NCBI GenBank assembly: GCA_033964015.1
Contig: CM066924.1
Coordinates: 6,616,251-6,680,250, forward strand
Length of the DNA stretch: 64,000 bases
Source: Scolanthus callimorphus
Lineage: Eukaryota > Cnidaria > Anthozoa > Actiniaria > Edwardsiidae
Direction: 5' to 3'
Positions 9,486-20,148 of this stretch are shown here, in pieces (the first letter of the stretch is position 1; every line of letters begins with the position of its first letter). A program made the translations under genes and the position numbers. The notes beneath the pieces were generated by a model. The model ran no database searches. It was not told the origin of the DNA and saw only the letters and a list, made by a program, of their open reading frames with translations.

Positions 9486-11055
9486 CGTACTTCGTTTTCT
9501 TCTTTCTCCCGCGCATGTTTATCATTACACAAAATGGCCGTATTTTGTTCTCTCACATTTAGAATTTTTGACGAGGTCATGCTTATCATTGTGCAAAATA
9601 GCAGTTCTTTGTTTACCCGCATTTAGAATTTATGACATGCGCGAGCTTATTAGGCGACTTTTGTTTTCTTCTTTCTCGCGCGCATGTTTATCATTACACA
9701 AAATGGCCGTATTTTGTTCTCTCACATTTAGAATTTTTGACGAGGTCATGCTTATCATTGTGCAAAATAGCAGTTCTTTGTTTACCCGCATTTAGAATTT
9801 ATGACATGCGCGAGCTTATTAGGCGACTTTTGTTTTCTTCTTTCTCGCGCGCATGTTTATCATTACACAAATGGCCGTATTTTGTTCTCTCACATTTAGA
9901 ATTGTTGATGAGGTCATGCTTATCATTGTGCAAAATAGCAGTTCTTTGTTTACCCGCATTTAGAATTTATGACATGCGCGAGCTTATTAGGCGACTTTTG
10001 TTTTCTTCTTTCTCGCGCGCATGTTTATCATTACACAAAATGGCCGTATTTTGTTCTCTCACATTTAGAATTGTTGATGAGGGCATGCTTATCATTGTGC
10101 AAAATAGCAGTTCTTTGTTTACCCGCATTTAGAATTTATGACATGCGCGAGCTTATTAGGCGACTTTTGTTTTCTTCTTTCTCGCGCGCATGTTTATCAT
10201 TACACAAAATGGCCGTATTTTGTTCTCTCACATTTAGAATTGTTGATGAGGGCATGCTTATCATTGTGCAAAATAGCAGTTCTTTGTTTACCCGCATTTA
10301 GAATTTATGACATGCGCGAGCTTATTAGGCGACTTTTGTTTTCTTCTTTCTCGCGCGCATGTTTATCATTACACAAAATGGCCGTATTTTGTTCTCTCAC
10401 ATTTAGAATTGTTGATGAGGGCATGCTTATCATTGTGCAAAATAGCAGTTCTTTGTTTACCCGCATTTAGAATTTATGACATGCGCGAGCTTATTAGGCG
10501 ACTTTTGTTTTCTTCTTTCTCGCGCGCATGTTTATCATTACACAAAATGGCCGTATTTTGTTCTCTCACATTTAGAATTGTTGATGAGGGCATGCTTATC
10601 ATTGTGCAAAATAGCAGTTCTTTGTTACCCGCATTTAGAATTTATGACATGCGCGAGCTTATTAGGCGACTTTTGTTTTCTTCTTTCTCGCGCGCATGTT
10701 TATCATTACACAAAATGGCCGTATTTTGTTCTCTCACATTTAGAATTGTTGATGAGGGCATGCTTATCATTGTGCAAAATAGCAGTTCTTTGTTTACCCG
10801 CATTTAGAATTTATGACATGCGCGAGCTTATTAGGCGACTTTTGTTTTCTTCTTTCTCGCGCGCATGTTTATCATTACACAAAATGGCCGTATTTTGTTC
10901 TCTCACATTTAGAATTGTTGATGAGGGCATGCTTATCATTGTGCAAAATAGCAGTTCTTTGTTTACCCGCATTTAGAATTTATGACATGCGCGAGCTTAT
11001 TAGGCGACTTTTGTTTTCTTCTTTCTCATGCGCATGTTTATCATTGCGCAACATG
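9486..11055. repeat. 169-bp satellite, about 9.3 tandem copies
   Basis: The unit landmark ATGACATGCGCGAGC recurs at 9630, 9799, 9968, 10137, 10306, 10475, 10644, 10812 and 10981, giving a period of 168-169 bp. Later copies are almost identical. The unit is a diverged dimer: a CATGTTTATCATTACACAAAA half and a CATGCTTATCATTGTGCAAAA half, each ending in CATTTAGAATT. Because 169 is not a multiple of 3, all overlapping frames of 75-166 aa are the same DNA read in successive frames and are not genes. Confidence 0.97.
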
Positions 11056-11061
11056 ACAGGT

Positions 11062-11292
11062 TTCATCATTCTCGTACCCACAGCTCCCCGGCTCGTCTCC
11101 TCACGGGGGAGGCTCTGGTGACAGCCACTGACGCATGCGCGAGATTTGATACAGAGCCGTAGAGAGAAAGATCTTTCTGCGCATGCACCAACGTTCAAAG
11201 CCAGCCAATCAGCAAATGTCCTTAAATGGATGTCACCAGAGCCTCCCCCGCGAGGAGACGAGCCTGGGAGCTCTGGGTAAGAGAATGAGGTT
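11062..11292. mobile_element. MITE copy B, right edge of the satellite
   Basis: Left end TCATTCTCGTACCCACAGCT (from about 11067), right end GAGCTCTGGGTAAGAGAATG (to about 11288), same family as copy A. The subterminal block CCCCGCGAGGAGACGAG mirrors CTCGTCTCCTCACGGGG. A much-decayed relative is seen near 51713-51790. Confidence 0.8.
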
Positions 11293-11826
11293 TCATCGGT
11301 TGAAAATATAATAATAATAATACAAAATTTCTATAGCGCCATTTCCTGAAGCTCAATGGCGCTCAATTGTCTTGGTATATTCTGAGGGCCATCATTCATT
11401 TTGAGGGCCATTCATACTCAACGTGAAATCGAGCATTGCCTACTCCTGTCGTTCTATCCGGTGCAAAACTTTTGTTAGGCCGGTTTTGATCGCAAAAATT
11501 AATCCGTGCCATGAGGTAATAAACAAAGAACTAGTTTACCCGGAGCACGAAAATTTGCCAGGAAGGTGACGTTTGTGCAAACTCACAAGCCTGCCCTCTT
11601 GGGTGCGCCCGCATTCATTTGTCAGCGTCGACAAATTTCCCACCTGCTCGTTATGTGTAAACTTGTAACCTGCTCTTTTCCACATCGTCAATTCAATTTT
11701 TAAGATGTAGGTTTCGAACAACTAGCAAGACATAAGAGTCAATGAAAAATATTCTTTTTTCTACGTACACACTATAAATATCTACGATAGGATCGAAGTT
11801 CTCGACATTTTTATTAAAATCAACAG
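11293..11826. other. No gene recognised between MITE B and the duplicated first-exon segment
   Basis: Contains an ATA-rich microsatellite (11309-11323) followed by TTTCTATAGCGCCATTTCC. Otherwise unique-looking, with stop-rich frames. Confidence 0.4.
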
Positions 11827-12166
11827 TGAAGAAAACATACGGAAAACTTGGTGGTTAAACTATTAAAATTGCAAAACAAACTCTTCAGGCCCAAGAATTT
11901 TGGTGTTGTGTTCGAGAAGCGTAAACTGTATAAATATCTACGAAAAGGAAGTTCCGAGGACTTTTTAAAAAATTCAGCAGCCGGAAGAAATAAAAAGTGC
12001 CATACGAGTTTCGAGAAACGCGTCCCAAGGCCCGTGGACAAAGTTACCCAGAAGGCCCTGCGCATAGGTTTTTACCCAGAAATCATTGGGTTCGTCATTT
12101 AGCGCAAACATGGCGGACACGAGACAAGTCAAAGCGCGAAAAACTTCAGCAAAAACCGCTCGAAAG
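11827..12166 (+). CDS. First exon (copy 2) of the probable C2H2 zinc-finger gene; basic, histone-tail-like peptide
   Basis: The ATG at 12110 starts a 19-codon exon, MADTRQVKARKTSAKTARK, ended by AAG followed by GTGAGT at 12167. The exon ends in phase 0. The zinc-finger exon at 20149 begins after a TTTTTTGCAG-type acceptor, also in phase 0, and is on the same strand, so the two can be spliced without disturbing the frame. The link is inferred because 8 kb of repeats lie between. The upstream 280 bp is the duplicated promoter/5'UTR segment also found at 3663. The peptide is Lys/Arg/Thr-rich and contains ARKT. Other first exons or intermediate exons cannot be excluded. Confidence 0.5.
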
Positions 12167-12599
12167 GTGAGTATTTTAGTAGTTTTAGGAACGCGTACAT
12201 GAACTTTAGAACGTGGTCGGTTAGTAGGACTACCAAATAGTCCTGTTTGTATTTGCGAGATCGAACATTCAGTAGAAATTCATGAAGTAACATGCAAAAT
12301 GGCATCGAACTTTAGTGGATGATTGCCGATGATTGCTACTGTGCTGTAGTCACACACACTTTAGTTCAGCGGATTAGCAAAATTGCGCACATTTGGCTAA
12401 ATGCATCAAAGTTTGCATGTTTTAAAAGACATAATCCAATTGAAAATTGAGTAAAACAATTGAAACAAATTCTTCAAACTCTCGAAGGTGTTATTGGCTC
12501 GGGACATATGCAAATGGGGGTCAACCCTTCATGCAAGACATTTAGTGGAGATTAACAGAATATTAGGGAAAGAGAAAAATAGTAAATAAAATAATAATC

Positions 12600-13540
12600 A
12601 TAATAAAAAGGTTAAAATGGTGGATGAGCAATGCCTTGAAGTAGTGGACTCCTTCTGCTATCTTGGTGATACCATGTGCTGGTGGTGGCTGCGAGGCTGC
12701 CATAGTAATGAGAGTAAGCTGCCTGGGGAAAATTTAGAGAGCTGCTACTGGTACTGTCGTGCAAAATGTTGTCGCTTAGAACCAAGGGATGAGTGTATGG
12801 AAGTTGTGTTAGGGGTGCCATGCTCTACGCTGGTAAGTGCTGGTCCCCAAGGAAGATTGACATGTTGAGACTTGAAAGAAATGAGCGGACTATGCTGACG
12901 TGGATGTGTGGCCTGAAACCTGATGATGACACCAGCCTGAGTGTCGTGATGAGCTTGGAATTAAGGGAATAGGTCAAAACATCCATACTTTTTTGGTACC
13001 CAATTGGGGTAGGGGGTGGGGGGGAGCCACCTACCTCTCAGAGCTGAATTTTAGGAGTAAGTATCTCCTTAAATAAAATAGATATTAAAAAAGAGAAATG
13101 CTGCAACGTTTTCCTCGCAGCGAGAGGAGTCCATATGTGCAATAAAAACAGGTCTGAAAAAGGGGTATTGGGTACCTAAGGGGGTAGATGCCGGTACCCA
13201 CCACCTCCCCTGAAAAAAATGGGCACCATTCCAGTACAAGTGTTTTGACCTCTTCCCTAACAAGACTGCCCTTCGTCGTGCACGGCTTCAGTGGTTTGGG
13301 CACATGGAGAGACCTTCAAGTTCCATCTCCTCCATCAGGAACTTTGAAGTCATGGGGCGTAAACGTAGAGGCAGGCCAAGGAAGACATGGTCTGAGGTTG
13401 TCTATGAAGACAAGGTGTCTGGCCTGTCTGCAGTCTTGACGGGGGACAGGGGTGCTTGGAGGAGGACTGTGCAACATCATACCATGCAGCGTCATACCTG
13501 CAGAGTAGTGGATAAATGGTGCTAAAGGATAGTGAGTGAG
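12600..13540 (+). pseudogene. 3' end of a decayed non-LTR (LINE) pol, split by a MITE
   Basis: At 12632-12700 a frame reads LEVVDSFCYLGDTM, the signature of the region downstream of the RT domain in many non-LTR elements. Later frames give RNER..MLTWMCG(L/V)KP (12878-12930), then WFGHMERPS (13290-13320) and GRKRRGRPRKTW (13355-13390), the classic C-terminal block. The pieces are in different frames with stops, so it is dead. A 300-bp inverted-repeat element (12961-13260) separates the MLTWMCG part from the WFGHMERP part. The clade is not determined. Confidence 0.85.
12961..13260. mobile_element. MITE inserted in the LINE fragment
   Basis: Left end TTAAGGGAATAGGTCAAAAC and right end GTTTTGACCTCTTCCCTAA are inverted repeats. 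G-rich inner parts (GGGGTAGGGGGTGGG and CCCACCACCTCCCC) also mirror. Flanking LINE coding sequence resumes on both sides, so the insertion post-dates the LINE. Confidence 0.7.
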
Positions 13541-13544
13541 TGAG

Positions 13545-15050
13545 TGAAAATGGTGGGTAAAATTAGGGGAGGTGCTAAAAAAGAATGAAAAATAACACGT
13601 ATTAAAATAGTAACGAATAGAAACATTTTTGGACCCCTATCAAATCACGTTTTGCAACATATGTCACTCTGTTGGCAAAAGAACTGCAGACTGTGCTAGC
13701 ATTCAGTCTTGGCCAGACTGATGCTGATGTGTATAGTTAGTGTTCTTGCTCACTTATGTAACCGGCGAAAACGCGCCACGACTCCCTGAATCTCGGGAAG
13801 CGCCGTCGATCCACGCGGTTAAGAAACTAAAACTAAAAAAAACGAAATGAAAGGTTTCGCGCTAACATAAGGACGCGCCTAAAACTTAAACTGAAATTAA
13901 CTGAACATAAAACTTATCAGGATCCGCGAGCGAAGGCAACGTGAGAACAAATGATGGATGCAAGGAGTGGACTTATAAGAGATTTATTATGGAACTTACG
14001 AACATATTACAAAACTGTTACGATACATGTGAAACTCTTTAAACAATTCTAACCAAAACTACTAAAAGCCGTCAAAACTCTCACGAAACTCTAGCGAAAT
14101 ATCAAAAACTCTTCTGAAAACTATTGTGTCACAATTCCAACACGACTCTAAACATTCTTACTCAGAAACACTTGTTGCGCACAAAATCTTGTTCGAAAAC
14201 ACTCTACGAATACTTGAAATCCTAAAGCTAATCTATCTTTCCGAAAATACTTACAACGGAGAACAGAGCACAGCTTACACTCAAGACTTTAGCCGGCCGG
14301 GGGCAGAGCCCCGACTCTTGTTGACTGTCTCTGCTTTGCGACTTTTCAGCTTTGCTCTTCTTCAATCTCTCTCTCTAATAACCTAAATCTGCGTATTTAT
14401 ACCAGCTATCACTAACGAGCTTGTAATAGAAATTAATTAAACAAAACTTGAACACGGGTTCCGCCCTTGCTAGATTTCCGGTCAACAACAAAGGAACTAT
14501 TTACCTACTTAGCGGCAATTTGCGCAATTAGGAAATTAGCGGCAACCATTACACAGCAGACTGCGCACACAACGGAAGAAGATAACAACGCCTACTTCTC
14601 CTTGTGCTGATACAAAAAGTAATAATTCTAAAGTCCTCTTTCTGAGTTCTGCGAACTTAAAATCACTGAAAAGTGATCTGGTCACACTTAATTGGCAAGA
14701 TGTCAGATGAAATTAAAATGGGATGTAATGAAAATGAAAGTGTGAAATACATAAGAGAACAGCGCCATAGTAGGGCTGTACTAGATGTAGGATTGTATTT
14801 AGTGTAGCTTTGTAGCACGTGACCTGAACTCGTGGTTCACAGTTCAGATGTCATAACCGCCCTCATGATTAAACTGCTTGTGAGTGAAACTTGACTCCTT
14901 GCCCTCGTTTTAATACTGGCGCAACACATTTTGGAAGCTTCAGTAGCTTTTCAGGGCGATATTGAGCTGCTTGCCCCAAGATCTTTTGTCAAGATATCGG
15001 ACAAAATGGCAGAGTCTGATAATAATAGATGTACCAATTTTTTACTAATT
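13545..15050. other. No gene recognised
   Basis: Starts with a GAGT microsatellite at 13530-13550. 13760-14640 is A/C-rich with a rather uniform composition, and one 86-aa open frame at 14126-14386 has no recognisable motif. The block may be part of an unidentified repeat. No TIR or LTR was found by eye. Confidence 0.4.
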
Positions 15051-15054
15051 TTCA

Positions 15055-15338
15055 TCCGAGATGACTATCTGTAAAGTGATGTTTCAAGCTCAAATTCTTA
15101 ACGATCAGAACTTCTCTACATATTCCTTGCACTGTAATTTAGCAGTCTCGTACCCTTTTAGGGTGCGCAGTTGTTTGTGGGATAGTTCTAACAGAGCGCA
15201 CAGAGAGTTGTGGGATATGAGTGGGAAAAGAATCTTGCATAACAGGGGAAAACTTGCAGACGACCACATTTGTTTGAAGTTTTCTATCCTCAATCATCAA
15301 AAAGAGCCTATCAAACCTTTCCACCTCCTAATAAATAT
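15055..15338. repeat. Second copy of the 6076-6398 interspersed repeat
   Basis: Shares CCGAGATGACTATCTGTAAAG and GAGCCTATCAAACCTTTCC with the copy at 6 kb, same orientation. Confidence 0.75.
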
Positions 15339-15661
15339 ACTGATCTAATTTCGAAGCGAACTCATCGAACTAGACTATCCAAATACATAAATACAAGGAA
15401 CCAATTCAAATTCCAAGAGCATCATATTTAACATTCAAAATAATATATTTGAATTTAACCAGTCCGAGATCGATTTCAGACATCTCAGAGTTTCCTCTGA
15501 TTTGTTCCTCTAAGCAGAAATCTAGCGTTCGTTAAATTCTGACCACTGCCCGATAGTCTTTTATGAGCTTCTCTGTTGTGGTTGTCCAAACCGTCGATTG
15601 TGTATATTGCAACTTTGCCTCTGCATTTCTCATTGGGGAATCTAATCGCCAGGGACATCCA

Positions 15662-15716
15662 CTCGTAAAAAGTCCTTTTCATCAGGCAGTGCCTGATGAA
15701 AAGGCCTTTTTACGAG
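15662..15716. repeat. Near-perfect 27-bp hairpin
   Basis: CTCGTAAAAAGTCCTTTTCA on the left is mirrored by TGAAAAGGCCTTTTTACGAG on the right, with GGCA/TGCC closing the tip and a loop of only 1-2 bases. One base pair is mismatched. It is followed directly by a second imperfect hairpin, 15718-15764 (GTGGATAAGCT and AGCTTATCCAC). Confidence 0.8.
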
Positions 15717-15769
15717 ATGTGGATAAGCTGCTTTAGCTTTTGGACAACTGCTTTAGCTTATCCACTAGT

Positions 15770-16206
15770 TTTGTGATGGGTGACCATCACTCGCTCATAG
15801 TAGGTGGGCTCGTAGGCTTGTAGTCCCAGTGTGACTCAAGCCCAGTCCCTCTCCTTTCATTCGAGGCTTCATCATTTCAGACACTCTTTTATGCATTTCA
15901 CATAGTTGTTTGCCTGCTGATGCTTGTTTACTATACTAGGAAAGCAGTCTCACTCAGGAGTCTAAGTGGGAAACTCGATAAAGCAATGACAGACTTTCCA
16001 GCTGCTAACTTCTGCAGGATTTTCTTAATTTTATTTGTAGAACTTTGTCGAAATTTTAACGTGGAAAACCGCTCTATACATTAATTTATTGCCATGAGAT
16101 GTACAGATGCGGTATTTCCCAGTTACACACTCATGTCTGTCAAATTATCCACACTTGAAAGTACTTAAAGGGACAGTTTTACGATTTTAGGGCCAATTTA
16201 GGTAGC
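15770..16206. other. No gene recognised between the hairpins and the palindrome
   Basis: Includes GATGGGTGACC at 15776, a string also found in 5S rRNA. The rest of a 5S gene is not present. Frames are short and stop-rich. Confidence 0.4.
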
Positions 16207-17857
16207 TTAAGGTGGCTCCCGAGTATTTATTTCAGAAATAGACCTTAACTTCTAGCGTACGTTTGACCCTGAAAAAATCTTCCGATTTCCATAATTGTTC
16301 TCACAGAGCTTAAGCAACCTCTGCACTACCAAATGGTGTAGTTCATTTGATATATTAAGGTCGTCTGTCTTGGGTATTTTAAATTTTCCAAAGGAGGTAT
16401 TTTTAGAATAATTGTTATAACTTGAAAATTCGAGCGTGAATGCTCTTATTACCAGCTAAAATCGCATCCATAGTAATAAGGGTTTACTCAGAGAAATGCC
16501 CAGGTCAGCTTTTACCATGCGATTTAAGTTGTAAACGATGTAATAATTTTGCCTCTAAAAATGTCTTATTCCGCTTCTGTTTAATGTGCCGAGCGCGGAT
16601 ATCAGAAAAGTAGGAGAGCTCTTCAGGATTATATCGGCTAATGTTCACTCTTAATTATATAAAAGAGAAATAGAATCGAGTATCTACAGAAAGCGATATT
16701 TAATAAACGAATGAGAGCAGCTTCTTGTCCAGAATGTGCTGTTGCTATAATATTCAATTCGAGCTCGAAACAACTAAATTGCTGGAATTGTTTCGTAAGT
16801 TTCTTTCGTGAGAGGTAGAGTACAACCAACTGAGAAGACTTACCAAGTTTGGGCTCGTCTTTCCAATACTATGTTGAGAAACATTATCCAAAAGGAGTCA
16901 GTGTTTCGTCACTCCAACACAACGCCAAGAAAACCTATATGTTTATGAACTCAGCGTTCTCGTCTCAGTGCACATGGTGCTAAATACTTCACGTGCGACG
17001 CTTTCTCGACCCGCGGGATCGGAAAAGCTACCGGATATTAACTTGTCTTACTTCGGGACTAGGAAGCGTCGCACGTGAAGAATTTAGCGAAGTGCACTGA
17101 GGCGAGAACACTGGGCTCATAATATATGGGTTTTTTTGGCGTTTGTGTTGAAGCAACGAAACACTGACTCCTTTTGGATAATGTTTCTCAACATAGTATT
17201 GGAAAGACGAGCCCAAACTTGGTAAGTCTTCTCAGTTGGTTGTACTCTACCTCTCACGAAAGAAACTTACGAAACAATTCCAGCAATTTAGTTGTTTCGA
17301 GCTCGAATTGAATATTATAGCAACAGCACATTCTGGACAAGAAGCTGCTCTCATTCGTTTATTAATATCGCTTTCTGTAGATACTCGATTCTTTTTTCTC
17401 TTTTATATAATTAAGAGTGAACATTAGCCGATATAATCCCGAAGAGCTCTCCTACTTTTCTGATATCCGCGCTCGGCACATTAAACAGAAGCAGAATAAG
17501 ACATTTTTAGAGGCAAAATTATTACATCGTTTACAACTTAAATCGCATGGTAAAAGCTGACCTGTGCATTTCTCTGAGTAAACCCTTATTACTATGGATG
17601 CGATTTTAGCTGGTAATAAGAGCATTCACGCTCGAATTTTCAAGTTATAACAATTATTCTAAAAACACCTCCTTTGGAAAATTTAAAATACCCAAGACAG
17701 ACGAGCTTAATATATCAAATGAACTCACCATTTGGTAGTGCAGAGGTTGCTTAAGCTCTGTGGAAACAATTATGGAAATCGGAAGATTTTTTCAGGGTCA
17801 AACGTACGCTAGAAGTTGAGGTCTATTTCTGAAATAAATACTCGGGAGCCACCTTAA
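16207..17857. mobile_element. 1.65-kb near-perfect palindrome with TTAA ends (giant foldback element)
   Basis: The left end TTAAGGTGGCTCCCGAG (16207) is mirrored exactly by CTCGGGAGCCACCTTAA (ending 17857). Base pairing continues inward almost to the centre near 17032: ATTCAATTCGAGCTCGAAAC (near 16752) mirrors GTTTCGAGCTCGAATTGAAT (near 17295), and GCGTCGCACGTGAAG mirrors CTTCACGTGCGACGC. The spacer at about 17007-17063 is the only unpaired part. Arms are about 790 bp and differ by scattered single bases and small indels. The 63-aa frames at 16638-16829 (minus) and 17236-17427 (plus) are the two mirror images and are not genes. TTAA termini suggest a piggyBac-type target, but no transposase is present. 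Confidence 0.93.
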
Positions 17858-19100
17858 TGTAGGCAAATTCAAAAGACATGAACAAAATAATATAGGTTTA
17901 TTAAACAGCCTTTCAACTGCTAGCTAATTTGGATTATATTCATGTGTTTAGAGCGGATTGAATTGGATTACGAAAAGGCATTTTGGATTTCTTACCAGGC
18001 TAAACAGTTTTCAAACCAGCGAAAGCTATAAAATCTTACGTACGAACGCCTTATAATGCAAGTTTCAATTCCTCCTTTTTCTTTGTGACACTCAATAATA
18101 ATATAATGTAGGATTCTGAGTTGTTTTTGTAGATCACTGGTCCTATTTTATAACATTTTGTTGAAACAACCGTGACATAGCCCCTTTATAAACTCACCTG
18201 TAAACACGATTCAGATCCGCTTGACAATATCGCGAGTTCACGAGTGTGGACTTGGTTATTCCTTCTTTGGATATTAACAACCATTATTCAGTCGAATTTC
18301 CGCAAAAAGAAGAAGCAACAGGCGATGAACATCCCTCACCTTTCCAAGCTAAATGACTGAACCATCGAAATATTATGATCGTAACATTCTCGAACCCAGA
18401 TCTTCTCCGCTACTTATTACTAGATTTGGGTTCCCTGTGGTATAGACGGGGAAGGGGGAGGGGGGAGCTCGAGAGGGAGAGGGAAAGGATAAGCGTATGT
18501 ATCGAGGGAGGGTGGTTAAAATGAACACATAAATTACTAAATAATCAACATAAGTTATGGTAATGTCGAGCTAACACCGGAGTGAGTGACATCGGGCCCC
18601 CACTACAACTCGTGGTTATCATAGTAACCCACGAGTTAAAAACTAAATTCCGAGCAACTGAAAATGCCAGAGGTAAAAATGCAAACGGTAAACAAGAAAG
18701 CTGAATAGTTGTACCTTTATTCTGTGAGGGTTGTTTGAGCAAGCGACCATGATTTTTGGGAAAAAATCGCGGGATATTTTCGGATTGCCGAATGGTTCTG
18801 AATTTTGCAGTTTGTAGCCTTCCAGAACTTATAGTAAGAGTAAGATGTGACACTAAAATTGGCTAAAACTCGCTTAAAAGTGTATTTCTGACCGAATAAA
18901 TATTAGTAGTGGTTTATTTAGGCACTAAAGGACTAGATAAGGGCATTTTTCAATTTTTTTTTTATTTCTCGTAGGTACTTCCATTTTAGCGCTTATCGAA
19001 CTCAGTTAAACTTCACACAGCGACACTATAAAACTAAAAACTATCAACTCTGGAGTTCGCTCAATGATCCTGGGGAGCCTGTGCCGTGACTGGCATTTTC
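17858..19100. other. No gene recognised
   Basis: Contains a G-rich purine stretch (18449-18487) and a 102-aa minus frame (18545-18853) without recognisable motifs. AACATTCTCGAACCCAGATC at 18382 resembles one end of the TCATTCTCG MITE family and may be a solo remnant. Confidence 0.4.
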
Positions 19101-19105
19101 ACATT

Positions 19106-19348
19106 GGGCAATTCCAGAAAATAAAGGTACCCTCCCCACGGGCGGCACTAGTTTTTGACCCCCCATGCATCCAGAATTTCCAAAATGGTTTACCCCCCCA
19201 TGCATATAGAATTCCGGGCAAGTTAAAGAAATCCAGCTTCGAAAACCCCCCCTTGCAATCAGAATTCCGAGCTCTTAAACCCCCCCATCCCATCGGAATT
19301 TCCAAATGCCGCCCGTAGGGGGGGTACCTTTATTTTCTGGAATTGCCC
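19106..19348. mobile_element. MITE, GGGCAATTCCAG family, with ATT target duplication
   Basis: Ends GGGCAATTCCAGAAAATAAA and TTTATTTTCTGGAATTGCCC. ATT flanks both sides (19103-19105 and 19349-19351). The interior has three CCCCCC..GAATTCC-like modules. A second copy in opposite orientation is at 47291-47467. Confidence 0.88.
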
Positions 19349-19466
19349 ATTTTCTGACTTTTCTCAATGGAACAACATTTACTGTTGATATTTGACAGCG
19401 ACTCGTTTGATAAGTTTTTCGCTGAACATGTGTAGTAATACATTTCCATCCAAACTAGCTATAATA

Positions 19467-19715
19467 CAGCGATTGCGTTTGACAGTTTTACCCTAACAGT
19501 TCGCGCGTTATGTTTGAACGTTCGAAAGTTGCGTTTCTAGAAACGAGACGTTTCTATTGCGAACTGAGGAGTTATGTTCTCTCTGATTGGTCAGTGAAAA
19601 TACACATGGCGGTTGCCCTTGGAAACGTCCGACTTTTTATCTCACAACGCAACTTTCAAACGTTCAAACGTAACGTGCAAACTGTTAGGGTAAAACAGTC
19701 AAACGCAATCGGCTG
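19467..19715. mobile_element. MITE with 70-bp TIRs and TA target duplication (Tc1/mariner-like)
   Basis: CAGCGATTGCGTTTGACAG at the left is mirrored by CTGTTTGACT-type sequence ending CGCAATCGGCTG at the right. Homology continues through ACCCTAACAGTT/AACTGTTAGGGT and GAACGTTCGAAAGTTGCG/CGCAACTTTCAAACGTTC. TA directly flanks each end, as expected for Tc1/mariner MITEs. Confidence 0.85.
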
Positions 19716-19735
19716 TAATGATGTGCATCAAGTAT

Positions 19736-20012
19736 TCATCTGACTGGGTTCAGAGTGTAAGAAGAACTTTAGGCAGAGTCCATAATATAATACTCAGTGT
19801 TCATCTGGCTGGGGTCAGAGTGCAAAAAGAACTTAGGCAGCCTCCCTAATATGATACTCAGTGTTTCTCTGACTGGGGTCAGAGTGCAAGAAGAACTTTA
19901 GTCAGCCTCCTTAGTATAATACTCAGTGTTGCTCTGACCGGGGTCAGAGTGCAAGAAGAACTTTAGTCAGCCTCCCTAATATAATACTCAGTGTTGCTCT
20001 GACTGGGTATTG
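19736..20012. repeat. 65-bp tandem repeat, about 4 copies, just upstream of the zinc-finger exon
   Basis: The unit carries CTGACTGGGGTCAGAGTGCA, AGAAGAACTTTAG and ATAATACTCAGTGTT. Copies start near 19739, 19806, 19869 and 19934, with a partial at 20000. It lies in the putative intron about 140 bp before the zinc-finger acceptor. Confidence 0.9.
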
Positions 20013-20148
20013 CAAAATTGGCCACACATCTGAACCATCTGAACATTTCCTCATCTTTTTTGGAAAGCCAACAAATATAGCACTGTTCCCAATATTCCCT
20101 CACCACCAAACTTAGTACTTAAAATCTGATTTCGCTTCTTTTTTGCAG

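Noticed and set aside
9435..11121. Series of overlapping 75-166 aa open frames with repeated peptides
   Set aside because: They are the 169-bp satellite read in successive frames (169 = 1 mod 3); the peptides are by-products of the period.
15770..15850. 5S rRNA fragment suggested by GATGGGTGACC
   Set aside because: Only that short string matches; the rest of the 5S structure is absent.
16638..17427. Two identical-start 63-aa frames on opposite strands
   Set aside because: Mirror images created by the large palindrome.
18545..18853. 102-aa minus frame
   Set aside because: No motif, no splice or start context worth noting, and located in repeat-like sequence.
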